Shown here piece by piece: positions 1 to 7,120 of a stretch of DNA of 16,904 nucleotides. Under the pieces are notes generated by a model. The model was not told the DNA's origin, did not search any database, and saw only the letters and a list, made by a program, of their open reading frames with translations. A program made the position numbers and the translations under genes. Source of the DNA: a bacterium (GTDB lineage Bacteria > Cyanobacteriota > Vampirovibrionia > Obscuribacterales > Obscuribacteraceae); contig JAUIJG010000056.1 of the NCBI GenBank assembly GCA_030431355.1, positions 1 to 16,904 of the forward strand. Reading direction: 5' to 3'. Numbering within the stretch: the first letter of the stretch is position 1; each line of letters begins with the position of its first letter.

Positions 1-62
1 ACTATCAATTTATATCAAGCAATAGCTGGAAAAAGTTATGACATCACTGTCTGAACTGCGTC

Positions 63-308
63 TCACTGAAAAATTAATTCATCTTTACCAAGATTTGTTG
101 CAGTCAAGTTTGTACTTTCTAAAAATTCCTGTATAACCGGATCGTCTGAGGAACAGATTCCATAAAGCATATGTTCCGTTCCGCAGAACAACAATTGCAT
201 TTCGATGGCTCTTTTTTCAGCCAGGCATATACAGTCATGGGAATTGGGTCTATAAGGATCTCGCATAGTGCTTGTGATTTTGTAGATTGACCAGCTGTTT
301 GGTTCCAA
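63..308 (-). CDS. Small protein resembling a single Clp N-terminal repeat (possibly a remnant)
   Basis: The 81-residue reading frame starts at TTG (308); the first ATG is codon 15 (264-266). Neither start has a clear Shine-Dalgarno sequence, so the start is uncertain. From about residue 25 the sequence resembles one repeat of the Clp_N domain of ClpA/ClpC: an Ala-rich helix (CLAEKRAIEMQ, 28-38), the signature GTEHMLYGI (43-51), then an acidic turn and a second helix ending in FLESTNL (62-68). A full Clp_N domain has two such repeats over about 150 residues and normally precedes AAA+ modules; here only one is present and the frame stops at TGA. The family link is by eye. It could be a stand-alone adaptor-like protein, a decayed clp fragment, or chance. 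No neighbour gives functional context. Confidence 0.45.
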   Translation of the reverse strand: MEPNSWSIYKITSTMRDPYRPNSHDCICLAEKRAIEMQLLFCGTEHMLYGICSSDDPVIQEFLESTNLTATNLGKDELIFQ

Positions 309-511
309 TACAAGGTAGGTGCTTCATTGGGCTCTAATTGTTATTACAGCATTTTACTCCTCATTGTCTGAATTTATGAAGCTTAAGCCTTTTCTGGTCT
401 GGACTTAATGTGCCAGCCGGATAGGGCTGTTACAGTTTTGCCTGAAAACCTGACCCGATGACGTTGGACAGGTTATGGGACTTCCACTGAGAATTGAGCA
501 AATAGAGAGCC

Positions 512-850
512 ATGGACAATCTTATTAAACAACTCCGCATAGTAGGGATGGCAGAAGGTACTTCTTTTCTTGTCCTGTTGTTTGTGGCAATGCCTTTGAA
601 ATATTTTGCCGGATATCCCATAGCCGTGACCATTGCAGGCAGTATTCATGGATTCTTGTTTATCCTATATTGTGTTGCGCTTGCCCGAGCTGCTTCAAGT
701 CTTGGATGGAACATGGGCAAAAATATTGAGGTCTTCATCGCCGCTATTTATCCTTTCGGTACCTTCATTTTGGATCCTAAATTGAAAAAAGAAGAGCAAG
801 AGATAAAAGCTCAAAGCGGTTCCTCTGCGGGTATAGAGCAAAAGGTCTAG
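512..850 (+). CDS. DUF3817 family integral membrane protein
   Basis: The product is 112 residues with three predicted membrane segments at roughly residues 9-27, 36-58 and 72-88, and a charged cytoplasmic-type tail (KLKKEEQEIKAQ, 90-101). The N-terminal LRIVGMAEGTS, followed by AMPLKY (26-31) and then GSIHGFLFILY (43-53), is the pattern I associate with DUF3817 (YdzA-like) proteins, which are small inner-membrane proteins of unknown function. Length is normal for the family. The ATG at 512 has only a weak purine stretch (AGAGAG) just upstream. It lies alone between a minus-strand ORF and a secreted esterase, with about 200 bp before the latter, so it is probably a single-gene unit. Function is unknown. 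Confidence 0.8.
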   Translation: MDNLIKQLRIVGMAEGTSFLVLLFVAMPLKYFAGYPIAVTIAGSIHGFLFILYCVALARAASSLGWNMGKNIEVFIAAIYPFGTFILDPKLKKEEQEIKAQSGSSAGIEQKV

Positions 851-900
851 TTGGCTCTTTTGGTCATTTACATAGCCTCACCACAATCTAACAATCTATG

Positions 901-972
901 ATCACAGCGTGATAGAACCTGTGGATGTTCTCGTGCTTTGCTAGAGATAACATCCACAATGTCGATTTTTTT
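901..972 (+). other. Palindrome and hairpin between the DUF3817 and esterase genes
   Basis: Two inverted repeats are visible. The first is ATCAC-agc-GTGAT at 901-913, a perfect 5-3-5 palindrome. The second is GTGGATGTT (921-929) against AACATCCAC (949-957), a perfect 9-bp stem whose loop adds a CTC/GAG match. Seven Ts follow at 966-972, eight bases after the stem, which is farther than in a typical intrinsic terminator. The hairpin may be a weak terminator for the DUF3817 gene, and the palindrome may be an operator for the esterase gene. Both roles are inference. Confidence 0.4.
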
Positions 973-1046
973 CTTGCTCCAGCCGGCTCACCTGGAACAG
1001 TTGTTGCTGGCTGTCTGTTGTCGCTCGTCTTCTCAAAGGAGAGTAT

Positions 1047-1991
1047 ATGAATAGATTATCTTCTGGTTCTAACTTCGCTCGGTCTACCGCGCTGATTGCC
1101 TTCTTATTGGCTACCATGCATTTTTGCGAACCGGCACAAGCAAAGACCTGGCAGCCATCTCCAGGACATAAACAGATTCCTGTCTGGCCTGGTAAAGTAC
1201 CAAGTGCGATACCAAATGTTGGTGCTGAAACAGTTACTGAAGTTAAGAAGCCTGTTGGAGGCAAACCCTGGATTGCTGTAACCAATGTCACAAAGCCAAC
1301 TATCACAGTGTATTCTCCTAAAGGGAAGAATACCGGCGTATCGGTGCTTGTTTTTCCCGGCGGGGGTTATAAAATTCTGGCCATGGATCTTGAGGGAACA
1401 GAAGTTTGTCAGTGGCTTAACTCCATAGGAGCGACAGGGGTTCTTCTCAAGTATCGAGTGCCCAATAAAGGTTCTTATCCCAAGTCTTCGGTAGCTATTC
1501 AGGACGCGCAGCGAGCGATTCGCCTGATGCGCAAGCACGCCAAAGACTGGAAAATACATCCTGATAAGATTGGTGTTTTGGGGTTCTCTGCTGGTGGCCA
1601 TTTGGTGGCAGCTGCCAGTACTTTATTTGATAAGAGTTTGTACTCACCGGTTGATGACGCCGACAAACTTAGTTGCAGACCGGATTTTGCCGTACCAATT
1701 TATCCTGGTCATTTGTGGATCGACCGGAAGCGATTTGTACTCAATTACAACGTCAAGGTGACTTCTAAGACTCCGCCTACCTTTATTTTGCAAGCCCAGG
1801 ATGATCCGGTCGATCCTGTGGAACATTCCCTGGTCTATTATCGCGCCCTCAGAAAAGCTGGGGTTCCCACCGAGATGCATTTATATGCCCATGGCAAACA
1901 CGCATTCGGTCTGAGACCGACCAAACACCCGATAACCCGATGGCCGACCCTGGTGGAAACCTGGCTCAAAACCATCGGGATGATTGAATAA
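1047..1991 (+). CDS. Secreted alpha/beta-hydrolase esterase (acetyl-xylan-esterase/BD-FAE-like)
   Basis: A 314-residue serine hydrolase probably acting on acyl esters, perhaps acetylated or feruloylated sugars; the substrate is not readable from sequence. A signal peptide is visible: basic start, hydrophobic core TALIAFLLATMHF (14-26) and an AQA cleavage motif ending at residue 32. The oxyanion-hole motif FPGGGY is at 103-108, the nucleophile elbow GFSAGG places Ser181, the acid is likely Asp252 or Asp253 in QAQDDPVDP, and the base is His285 in GKHAFGL. All catalytic elements are intact and the length is normal for a secreted member. The start is supported by AAAGGAG a few bases before the ATG. 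A terminator follows the stop. It appears to be a monocistronic gene exported across the inner membrane. The fold and the catalytic triad are firm; the exact activity is inferred. Confidence 0.85.
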   Translation: MNRLSSGSNFARSTALIAFLLATMHFCEPAQAKTWQPSPGHKQIPVWPGKVPSAIPNVGAETVTEVKKPVGGKPWIAVTNVTKPTITVYSPKGKNTGVSVLVFPGGGYKILAMDLEGTEVCQWLNSIGATGVLLKYRVPNKGSYPKSSVAIQDAQRAIRLMRKHAKDWKIHPDKIGVLGFSAGGHLVAAASTLFDKSLYSPVDDADKLSCRPDFAVPIYPGHLWIDRKRFVLNYNVKVTSKTPPTFILQAQDDPVDPVEHSLVYYRALRKAGVPTEMHLYAHGKHAFGLRPTKHPITRWPTLVETWLKTIGMIE

Positions 1992-2003
1992 TTGTTGATC
2001 TAA

Positions 2004-2042
2004 GCTGAAGAGTTCTTTTGAATTCTGTTAGCTCGCTTTTTT
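2004..2042 (+). terminator. Intrinsic terminator of the esterase gene
   Basis: The stem AGAGTTC (2009-2015) / GAATTCT (2020-2026), with one G-U pair and a TTTT loop, is extended by an outer GCT/AGC match (2004-2006 with 2030-2032). Six Ts follow at 2037-2042. It starts 12 bases after the esterase stop and overlaps the 3' end of the convergent small gene. Confidence 0.65.
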
Positions 2043-2255
2043 GTTTCTGTCAAAGGATCCTTCAACTGCCAATTTCAATGAAGTGAGACTTCTGAGTTTA
2101 GGATAGATTGTTTTCTTCATCTCTCTGTATTCGAATTCGGAGAGTTCGCCTCTTTCATAGGCGTAGCTGATGCCGTCCCAGAGGTGAAACAGCTGTTCCG
2201 GTCGGACTATTCCTTCTGCTTTTTCTCTATGTTCTTTTAAATCGAAGTATTTCAT
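2028..2255 (-). CDS. Small hypothetical protein, 75 residues
   Basis: I do not recognise a family. The protein is highly charged and mostly helical in appearance, with no signal peptide or membrane segment. The central part, WDGISYAYERGELSEFEY (26-43), has a vague likeness to SHOCT-type short helical domains, in which a Gly-x-[Ile/Leu]-[Ser/Thr]-x-x-Glu-[Phe/Tyr] turn joins two helices; this is too weak to be a call. The ATG at 2255 is preceded by AGGAA about 10 bases upstream, which supports translation. It is convergent to the esterase gene and divergent from the csbD-like gene, so it would be transcribed alone. Its stop codon lies inside the esterase terminator. Confidence 0.55.
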   Translation of the reverse strand: MKYFDLKEHREKAEGIVRPEQLFHLWDGISYAYERGELSEFEYREMKKTIYPKLRSLTSLKLAVEGSFDRNKKAS

Positions 2256-2294
2256 CTCTCTGTTTCCTGTGTCGCCTCACTATCCATTTAGCAC

Positions 2295-2351
2295 TTTGCA
2301 ATGCAAATGATGCCGGCCGATCTTTAGAGGGCAATTCCTTAGACCGGAATT
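2295..2351. promoter_or_regulatory. Two short palindromes upstream of the csbD-like gene
   Basis: The 260-bp space between the small minus-strand gene and the csbD-like gene contains TTTGCA-a-TGCAAA (2295-2307, perfect 6-1-6) and AATTCC-N7-GGAATT (2333-2351). These could be operators for either divergent gene. I saw no convincing -35/-10 pair nearby, so the role is speculative. Confidence 0.25.
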
Positions 2352-2515
2352 TTCATGCTATGGAGTGGGGCGAGGGCATTGCTTATCGGATTAGTTCAGG
2401 AAGGTGACTAGCTCCAATAAATTTAATCGGAAGAATAGGCATCGAATTGTTCCGACGAGCTAAGAAGATAGAGTGCTGCAAGTCAGCGAATGCTATTTTG
2501 AGGAGAGAACGGATT

Positions 2516-2734
2516 ATGAATAAGCAAATCATTGAAGGAAAATGGGATCAATTGATGGGTAAAGTCAAAGAGAAGTGGGGAGACCTCACTGATGATGATC
2601 TCAAAGAAATCGAAGGACGTAGGGATGTTTTGGAAGGAAAAATCAAAGAACGCTACGGCTACGATAAAGAGAGAGTTAAAAAAGAAGTAGACGAATTTTT
2701 CGACAAGAAAGAGAATCATTCTTGTTGCGGATAG
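2516..2734 (+). CDS. CsbD-family stress response protein
   Basis: The product is 72 residues. The N-terminal MNKQIIEGKWDQLMGKVKEK and the second half-repeat VLEGKIKERYGYDKERVKKE (38-57) match the CsbD pattern of two similar amphipathic helices (x-G-K-x-x-x-x-x-G-x-x-K-E). CsbD proteins are abundant small stress proteins, under general-stress control in Bacillus; the molecular role is unknown. I chose the ATG at 2516 because AGGAG at 2501-2505 sits 10 bases upstream and because the family starts here; the frame stays open to a TTG at 2447, which has no family support. An oddity is the C-terminal SCCG, a Cys pair I do not associate with the family. The next gene also looks stress-related and lies 84 bp downstream on the same strand. 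Confidence 0.85.
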   Translation: MNKQIIEGKWDQLMGKVKEKWGDLTDDDLKEIEGRRDVLEGKIKERYGYDKERVKKEVDEFFDKKENHSCCG

Positions 2735-2742
2735 AAGCTACC

Positions 2743-2769
2743 GAAGGGGCACCATTGTGGTGTCCCTTC
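2743..2769 (+). other. Intercistronic hairpin between the two stress genes
   Basis: GAAGGGGCACC (2743-2753) pairs with GGTGTCCCTTC (2759-2769) over 11 bp with one G-U pair and a 5-base loop. No T-tract follows, so it is more likely an mRNA stabiliser, processing site or leaky attenuator than a true intrinsic terminator. A possible -10 (TATACT, about 2794-2799) lies downstream without a good -35. Confidence 0.6.
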
Positions 2770-2818
2770 AAGCTGCTGTAGATCCCGCGCGGACTATACT
2801 TATGAGAAGGAGAGTTTT

Positions 2819-3343
2819 ATGTCAAAAGCAATTGTAGCAGTCGTGCCTGAATCTGAAGAGGCATTAAGACTGATGACCGAACTGAAAGATATCGGTCTTA
2901 TGGCTCAGGAAATTTCATTTCTTATGCCGGACAAAACAGCTCGAAAGGACTTCGGTCACGAAAAGCATAGTAAAGCACCGGAGGGTGCAGTTACCGGAGG
3001 TTCAGTCGGAGCCGTCCTCGGAGGAGCTCTTGGATGGTTGGCTGGACTTGGATCGGTGGTGGTTCCGGGTATGGGAGCGTTCCTTATCTCCGGACCGATC
3101 TTGTTCGCTCTAAGCGGCATGGCTATTGGTGGCACCGTTGGTGGTGTTAGTGGCGCTTTGATCGGAATGGGAATACCGGAGTACGAAGCCAAAATCTACG
3201 AAGGCAAGCTCAAAGAAGGCAAGATCCTTTTAGGCGTCCATACAGACAACAAAGAGATGCATGAGCAAGCGCTGAAAGTACTTAAAAGTTCTGAAAATGC
3301 TGAAGTCACTGAGGTTGAAGAAGCCGCACTTAGCGCCAAATAG
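2819..3343 (+). CDS. General stress protein, YflT-like with glycine-rich membrane hairpin
   Basis: A 174-residue protein. Residues 1-40 look like the small alpha/beta fold of YflT/GSP17M-type stress proteins (alternating strand KAIVAVVP, helix EEALRLMTELKDIG, strand EISFLMP). The middle (55-118) is glycine-zipper-like, with repeated GG/GxxxG motifs (TGGSVGAVLGGALG) and hydrophobic stretches able to form a membrane hairpin. The end, GIPEYEAKIYEGKLKEGKILLGV (split at 118-130 and 131-140) is the conserved signature of these proteins. AAGGAG at 2807-2812 precedes the ATG by 6 bases. It probably forms a stress unit with the csbD-like gene upstream and is closed by a strong terminator. Some databases call such proteins DUF1269 or DUF3341-like. 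The biochemical role is unknown. Confidence 0.75.
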   Translation: MSKAIVAVVPESEEALRLMTELKDIGLMAQEISFLMPDKTARKDFGHEKHSKAPEGAVTGGSVGAVLGGALGWLAGLGSVVVPGMGAFLISGPILFALSGMAIGGTVGGVSGALIGMGIPEYEAKIYEGKLKEGKILLGVHTDNKEMHEQALKVLKSSENAEVTEVEEAALSAK

Positions 3344-3377
3344 TTGAGTTTGACTCCCCAGTTGGAGTTTCACCAGG

Positions 3378-3409
3378 TGAGGGAGCAGATTTTTCTGCTC
3401 CCTCATTTT
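3378..3409 (+). terminator. Strong intrinsic terminator between convergent genes
   Basis: The perfect 11-bp stem TGAGGGAGCAG (3378-3388) / CTGCTCCCTCA (3395-3405) has a 6-base loop and is followed by TTTTAT on the plus strand. It terminates the stress-gene unit. The thrS stop codon (TAA at 3408-3410, minus strand) abuts the stem. Read on the minus strand the hairpin lacks a T-tract, so it would be a weaker terminator for thrS. Confidence 0.85.
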
Positions 3410-5261
3410 ATAGTTCCATATTTTGTCGCTGCCCTAATAGAAGTTCAAGGAACTTCGACTTGCTTATATTCTTGACCTCTTCCCCAGCCCGAGTGCGATA
3501 GGAGAGTGTACCGGAAGAACGCTCTTTCTCTCCCACAATCACCAAATATGGTATTCGCATCATAGAAGCTTCTCGAATTCTTTTGTTCAGGCTCTTTTGA
3601 CTATCGTCCAGGCTTACTCTCAGGTTTGCAGACCTGAAGCTCTCAATCAAATCCCTGGCATAATCAGCCTGATCGTCGGCGGATATAGGTATTACTCTGA
3701 CTTGCTCCGGTGCGAGCCATAGAGGCAAGTTACCCCCTGTATGCTCAATGAGAATGCCAATGAATCTATCGAGGGAACCATAGATAACCCTGTGGATAAC
3801 CACCGGAACTTTCCGATTTCCGTCTTTGTCGATATATTTGCACTGGAAGCGCTGCGGCAACTGGAAATCCAGTTGAATTGTTCCCATCTGCCAGCTTCTA
3901 TCAAGGCAGTCCCTCATCATTATGTCGATCTTTGGTCCGTAGAAAGCACCTTCTCCTGGTGCTATTTTGTAGTTCGCTTCTCCGCAATGTTGATCAAGAA
4001 TCTCTTTTAGAATTGACTCTGCTTGATCCCATTCTTCAACTTCTCCGACAAATTTGTCAGGGCGCACGGAGAGACGGTATTCGTACTTTAGATCAAAAAG
4101 TTTGTAGAAGTGATCCGCTATCCTGAAAATCTCTTTGAACTCAGCTTCTATCTGGGAAGGCTCCAGAAAAATATGAGCATCATCCTGTTGAAACTTCTGC
4201 ACGCGCAGGAGTCCGTGCATCGTGCCGGAGCGTTCATTTCTGTGCAGCGGATCGCAGTCTGAAAGCCTGAATGGCAAGTCTCTATAACTTTTCAACTTTA
4301 AGTTGTAGACAACCATCGCATTGGGACAATTCATCGGTTTGAGACCATATGCAATATCATCATTCTCTTCATCCGGAACGAGAAACATATTCTCCTTATA
4401 ATGCTGCCAATGTCCTGAAATCTCCCAGAGTTTCTTGTCGTTGAGAAGGGGCCCGGAGAACTCCTTATATCCATATTGATCATGCATTTTCCGCCAATAG
4501 GAGATTAGTTCATTTAGGACAATTAGCCCGTTTGGAAGCCAATAGGGCATACCGGGAGCGGAGTCATCGAAGTGGAAGAGCTCTAGTTTTTTTCCCAGTT
4601 TTCTGTGATCTCGATTTAACTTCTCTTCCCTGATTTTCAAGTATCTATGAAGCTCTTCTTCCGAATCCCAGGCCGTTGCGTAAATTCTCGACAACATCGG
4701 ATTCCTTTCATTTGCTCGCCAGTAAGCTCCTGCTACAGAGAGTACTTTCAGGGCGTTGGGATCTATTTCATCCGAGCAAGAGACATGGGGACCTTTGCAA
4801 AGATCGATGAAATCGGAATGTGAAAACACAGATAGGGAGGAAGGTTCATCTTTTGTAGGAACCGAGTTTCCGTTGTCGTCCAGATTCCCTCCCACTATCG
4901 CTTCGATCAATTCTAGTTTGAAAGGCTGCCTGGAAAATATCTCTTCAGCTTCTGAGCGGCTTACCTCTTTTCTTTTGAATTCACAGCCGGCCCGGACGAT
5001 CTCCTTCATTCTGGCTTCTATCCATTGAAGATCTTCATCGTTCACCTGTCGGGGAAGCTGAAAGTCATAATAGAATCCGTCGTCTATCGGTGGACCTCCA
5101 CCCAATAGCACCTCACCGTCAGCGCTGAATCTTTCAATTGTAGCCTGGGCCATAATATGAGCAAGACTATGTCTTAGCCTGTAGAGTTTTTCATGCCTGG
5201 AATCTGAATCCACAGCATTCTCCTCCTGTCTGGGAGGTTCTATTTTACCTGGAATGTTCAT
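3408..5261 (-). CDS. thrS: Threonyl-tRNA synthetase lacking the TGS domain
   Basis: A 617-residue class II synthetase that charges tRNA-Thr. After a ~28-residue polar leader the protein begins directly with the editing domain: HSLAH (H31, H35) and DLCKGPH (C155, H159) are the editing-site metal-type ligands. The catalytic core has C312, H363 and H490, equivalent to the zinc-binding Cys-His-His set, with motif 2 around R341 (HRNERSG) and motif 3 around R499 (GSLDRFIG). The anticodon-binding domain covers about 520-610. The N-terminal TGS domain (about 60 residues in E. coli ThrRS) is absent. The usual NCPGH motif reads NCPNA (311-315). The ATG at 5261 has GGAGA about 10 bases upstream; no in-frame TGS sequence is visible before it. 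thrS has its own predicted promoter and a ~190-nt leader. The function is certain. Confidence 0.97.
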   Translation of the reverse strand: MNIPGKIEPPRQEENAVDSDSRHEKLYRLRHSLAHIMAQATIERFSADGEVLLGGGPPIDDGFYYDFQLPRQVNDEDLQWIEARMKEIVRAGCEFKRKEVSRSEAEEIFSRQPFKLELIEAIVGGNLDDNGNSVPTKDEPSSLSVFSHSDFIDLCKGPHVSCSDEIDPNALKVLSVAGAYWRANERNPMLSRIYATAWDSEEELHRYLKIREEKLNRDHRKLGKKLELFHFDDSAPGMPYWLPNGLIVLNELISYWRKMHDQYGYKEFSGPLLNDKKLWEISGHWQHYKENMFLVPDEENDDIAYGLKPMNCPNAMVVYNLKLKSYRDLPFRLSDCDPLHRNERSGTMHGLLRVQKFQQDDAHIFLEPSQIEAEFKEIFRIADHFYKLFDLKYEYRLSVRPDKFVGEVEEWDQAESILKEILDQHCGEANYKIAPGEGAFYGPKIDIMMRDCLDRSWQMGTIQLDFQLPQRFQCKYIDKDGNRKVPVVIHRVIYGSLDRFIGILIEHTGGNLPLWLAPEQVRVIPISADDQADYARDLIESFRSANLRVSLDDSQKSLNKRIREASMMRIPYLVIVGEKERSSGTLSYRTRAGEEVKNISKSKFLELLLGQRQNMEL

Positions 5262-5355
5262 TGTCTAGGTTCTCCATCGTGTCGCGCGAAATCGATGCTC
5301 TGGTGAGCACGGCTGACACATGGATGAGTCTATTGAGCTTGTCTTATCTCAGGGA

Positions 5356-5372
5356 TTTTAGTCTAACTAAAA
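5356..5372. repeat. 7-bp inverted repeat in the thrS leader
   Basis: TTTTAGT-cta-ACTAAAA (5356-5372) is a perfect 7-3-7 inverted repeat. Nearby are the palindrome AGCCGGCT (5389-5396) and CTTGC-N5-GCAAG (5395-5409). All lie in the untranslated space between the predicted thrS promoter and start codon, so the leader RNA may fold into several hairpins. No T-box or other known leader could be identified. Confidence 0.5.
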
Positions 5373-5455
5373 GTTTTGCGTCATGGCCAGCCGGCTTGCT
5401 AGTTGCAAGTCGTGGTGGTAGTTCGGCTGGTAGTTGTTATAAAACGCATAGGACC

Positions 5456-5483
5456 ATTATCTACGATGTCGAGATTTCGTCAA
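5456..5483 (-). promoter_or_regulatory. Predicted sigma-70-type promoter of thrS
   Basis: Read on the minus strand, TTGACG (5478-5483) and GATAAT (5456-5461) are separated by 16 bases, close to the -35/-10 consensus. The pair lies just downstream of the beta-propeller stop codon and would give a thrS leader of about 190 nt. Confidence 0.5.
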
Positions 5484-5500
5484 GGGCTGAAAAAAAATGT

Positions 5501-7066
5501 TTACATGTCGGGCTTTTCTATCCAGATGACATTATCTGTAGTGCAACCCACTCTCGGCTGCTCTGAAAACTGCATGGACTCTGTATCTAAAATTCCGATC
5601 GTATCAGTGGCGGCACTGGTAACAAGCAGTTTTTTTGTGCCGGGTATAAACAAAATTTTTCCGGGGAATTCCACATCGAGGGGGAGTTGAGTGTCCTTAG
5701 CTCTTTCGTAGCTGCCGGTGTGATACGCGACAATCGTGTTGTCCCGGGCGTTGGCCACGAAAAGCATCTTCTCATCAGGACTCAAGGCGATACCTGTCGG
5801 ACCTTCACCTACTTTTATAGTGTTTGCCAACTTACGATGGGTTATATCTATTATTGAGATAGTGTTGGAGGCTCTGTTACTGACAAAGGCCGCTTTGCTA
5901 TTGTTGGAAATTATGATGTCCGAAGGAAGTTCACCGACTTTGAGATAACCTACCGCTTTCTGGTTAAGTGTAGATATAAAAGTCACTTCGCCACTCTGTC
6001 CGTTCAAAACCAGAAGCATGTAACCGTTTGGAGTGATTGCTATTTTTGTCGGGCCCGGTCTGACCTTGGTTCTCATCAATATTTTTTTGGTCGTCAACTC
6101 TACTACGGAAACGTAGTTTTGAGCTGTTTCCGATACATACAAATACTTGCTCTTCGGCAGACTTGCAATGCCTTTAGGGCTGGTGCCCGGTTTGAGGGCG
6201 ATTTGATCCACGATCTTGGTGCTGGATGGGTCTATGACAAGCACTCTATTTTTGGTCTGGTCGCAGACATAGAGTTTATCGTTGCAGAATGTCATCCCGG
6301 CTGGAGTGCCGTCTATCTGCAATTCGACATTCTTTTCGTCGCCTTCCCCCAGGGCGATTATTTTTCCTGTGGCAGGCGAGGTAAGAACGAGAGTCCCTGG
6401 TCTTCTCTCTTGCTTCTGTTCTACTGTCTCCGCACCTTGCTTTTCTCCCGGGTCGCCGTGACCTTCTTCTGTGCCTCTATGTTCTTCTCCTTCACCTGCT
6501 ACACCGGTCCCGGTGGCGGAAGCGGTTTTTTCTTTCAGAACTTCTATGTCCAGCTCGCCGATAAGTCCCTTTAGATCCTCACTGGCAGCCATTTTGTCAG
6601 GGACTATCAAGTCTTCAGGCAGGTGACCCTGGAGCAGCTTCTTTTTGAAATCTTCCGGCGTTCCTTTGGGGAGAGACAATACCTGCTTCTCATCCTGGTT
6701 TTGCAATTTGATGAACACCCACTTATTGTTGAAAATAAGAATTCTAGGATTATCCGCAGGCACTCTGCTGAGTAACTGCACTGGGGTGGTCAATTTGATC
6801 TCTTTAGCAGGAATCACCGGTACAAAGAGAGAATTGTCTTTACCCTGGAGGACTCCGTCCAGGCGAACTCGATACTCTGGCATGGTTTTTTTTATCAGTT
6901 CTTTCATGCCTTCCGGCAATCTGGTGGCATAGGCAGGATCTGAAAAAATTAGAATTGAAAACAGCAAAACCCCAACAAGGGAACATATTGCAGCCATGGC
7001 TCTTTTCTGGCGCCAGCTCTGCCGACTGCTCGATTGTTTTACTCTGCCGGTGGATTTCCTGATCAT
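5501..7066 (-). CDS. Secreted YVTN/YncE-like beta-propeller protein
   Basis: A 521-residue exported protein from ATG 7066; a TTG three codons upstream and an ATG at about 6997 are alternative starts, and none has a strong ribosome site. A basic N-terminus, a hydrophobic core (AICSLVGVLLFSILIF, about 26-41) and an AYA motif at 45-47 form a long signal peptide. Residues 48-180 are an unassigned domain. Residues about 181-223 are a Gly/Glu-rich low-complexity linker. Residues 224 to the end hold YVTN-type blades with the recurring KVGEGPTGIALSPDEK (418-433) and SNTISIIDITHRK (400-412) patterns of about 40 residues. YVTN propellers are binding scaffolds; the ligand is unknown. The gene lies 54 bp behind dnaJ on the same strand with no obvious terminator between, so it may belong to the chaperone operon. 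The stop is followed by seven Ts without a strong stem. Confidence 0.8.
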   Translation of the reverse strand: MIRKSTGRVKQSSSRQSWRQKRAMAAICSLVGVLLFSILIFSDPAYATRLPEGMKELIKKTMPEYRVRLDGVLQGKDNSLFVPVIPAKEIKLTTPVQLLSRVPADNPRILIFNNKWVFIKLQNQDEKQVLSLPKGTPEDFKKKLLQGHLPEDLIVPDKMAASEDLKGLIGELDIEVLKEKTASATGTGVAGEGEEHRGTEEGHGDPGEKQGAETVEQKQERRPGTLVLTSPATGKIIALGEGDEKNVELQIDGTPAGMTFCNDKLYVCDQTKNRVLVIDPSSTKIVDQIALKPGTSPKGIASLPKSKYLYVSETAQNYVSVVELTTKKILMRTKVRPGPTKIAITPNGYMLLVLNGQSGEVTFISTLNQKAVGYLKVGELPSDIIISNNSKAAFVSNRASNTISIIDITHRKLANTIKVGEGPTGIALSPDEKMLFVANARDNTIVAYHTGSYERAKDTQLPLDVEFPGKILFIPGTKKLLVTSAATDTIGILDTESMQFSEQPRVGCTTDNVIWIEKPDM

Positions 7067-7120
7067 AGTATTCAATGATATCCAATCTTATCGCCCGTAG
7101 CTTGAAAGAGTGGATTTTTT

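Noticed and set aside
2447..2515. TTG start giving a 23-residue extension of the CsbD-like protein
   Set aside because: The family begins at MNKQIIEGKW and AGGAG is correctly placed for the ATG at 2516.
5261..5566. Plus-strand ORF of 101 residues between thrS and the propeller gene
   Set aside because: It starts at TTG inside the thrS start codon, has no recognisable motif, and covers the predicted thrS promoter and leader on the other strand.
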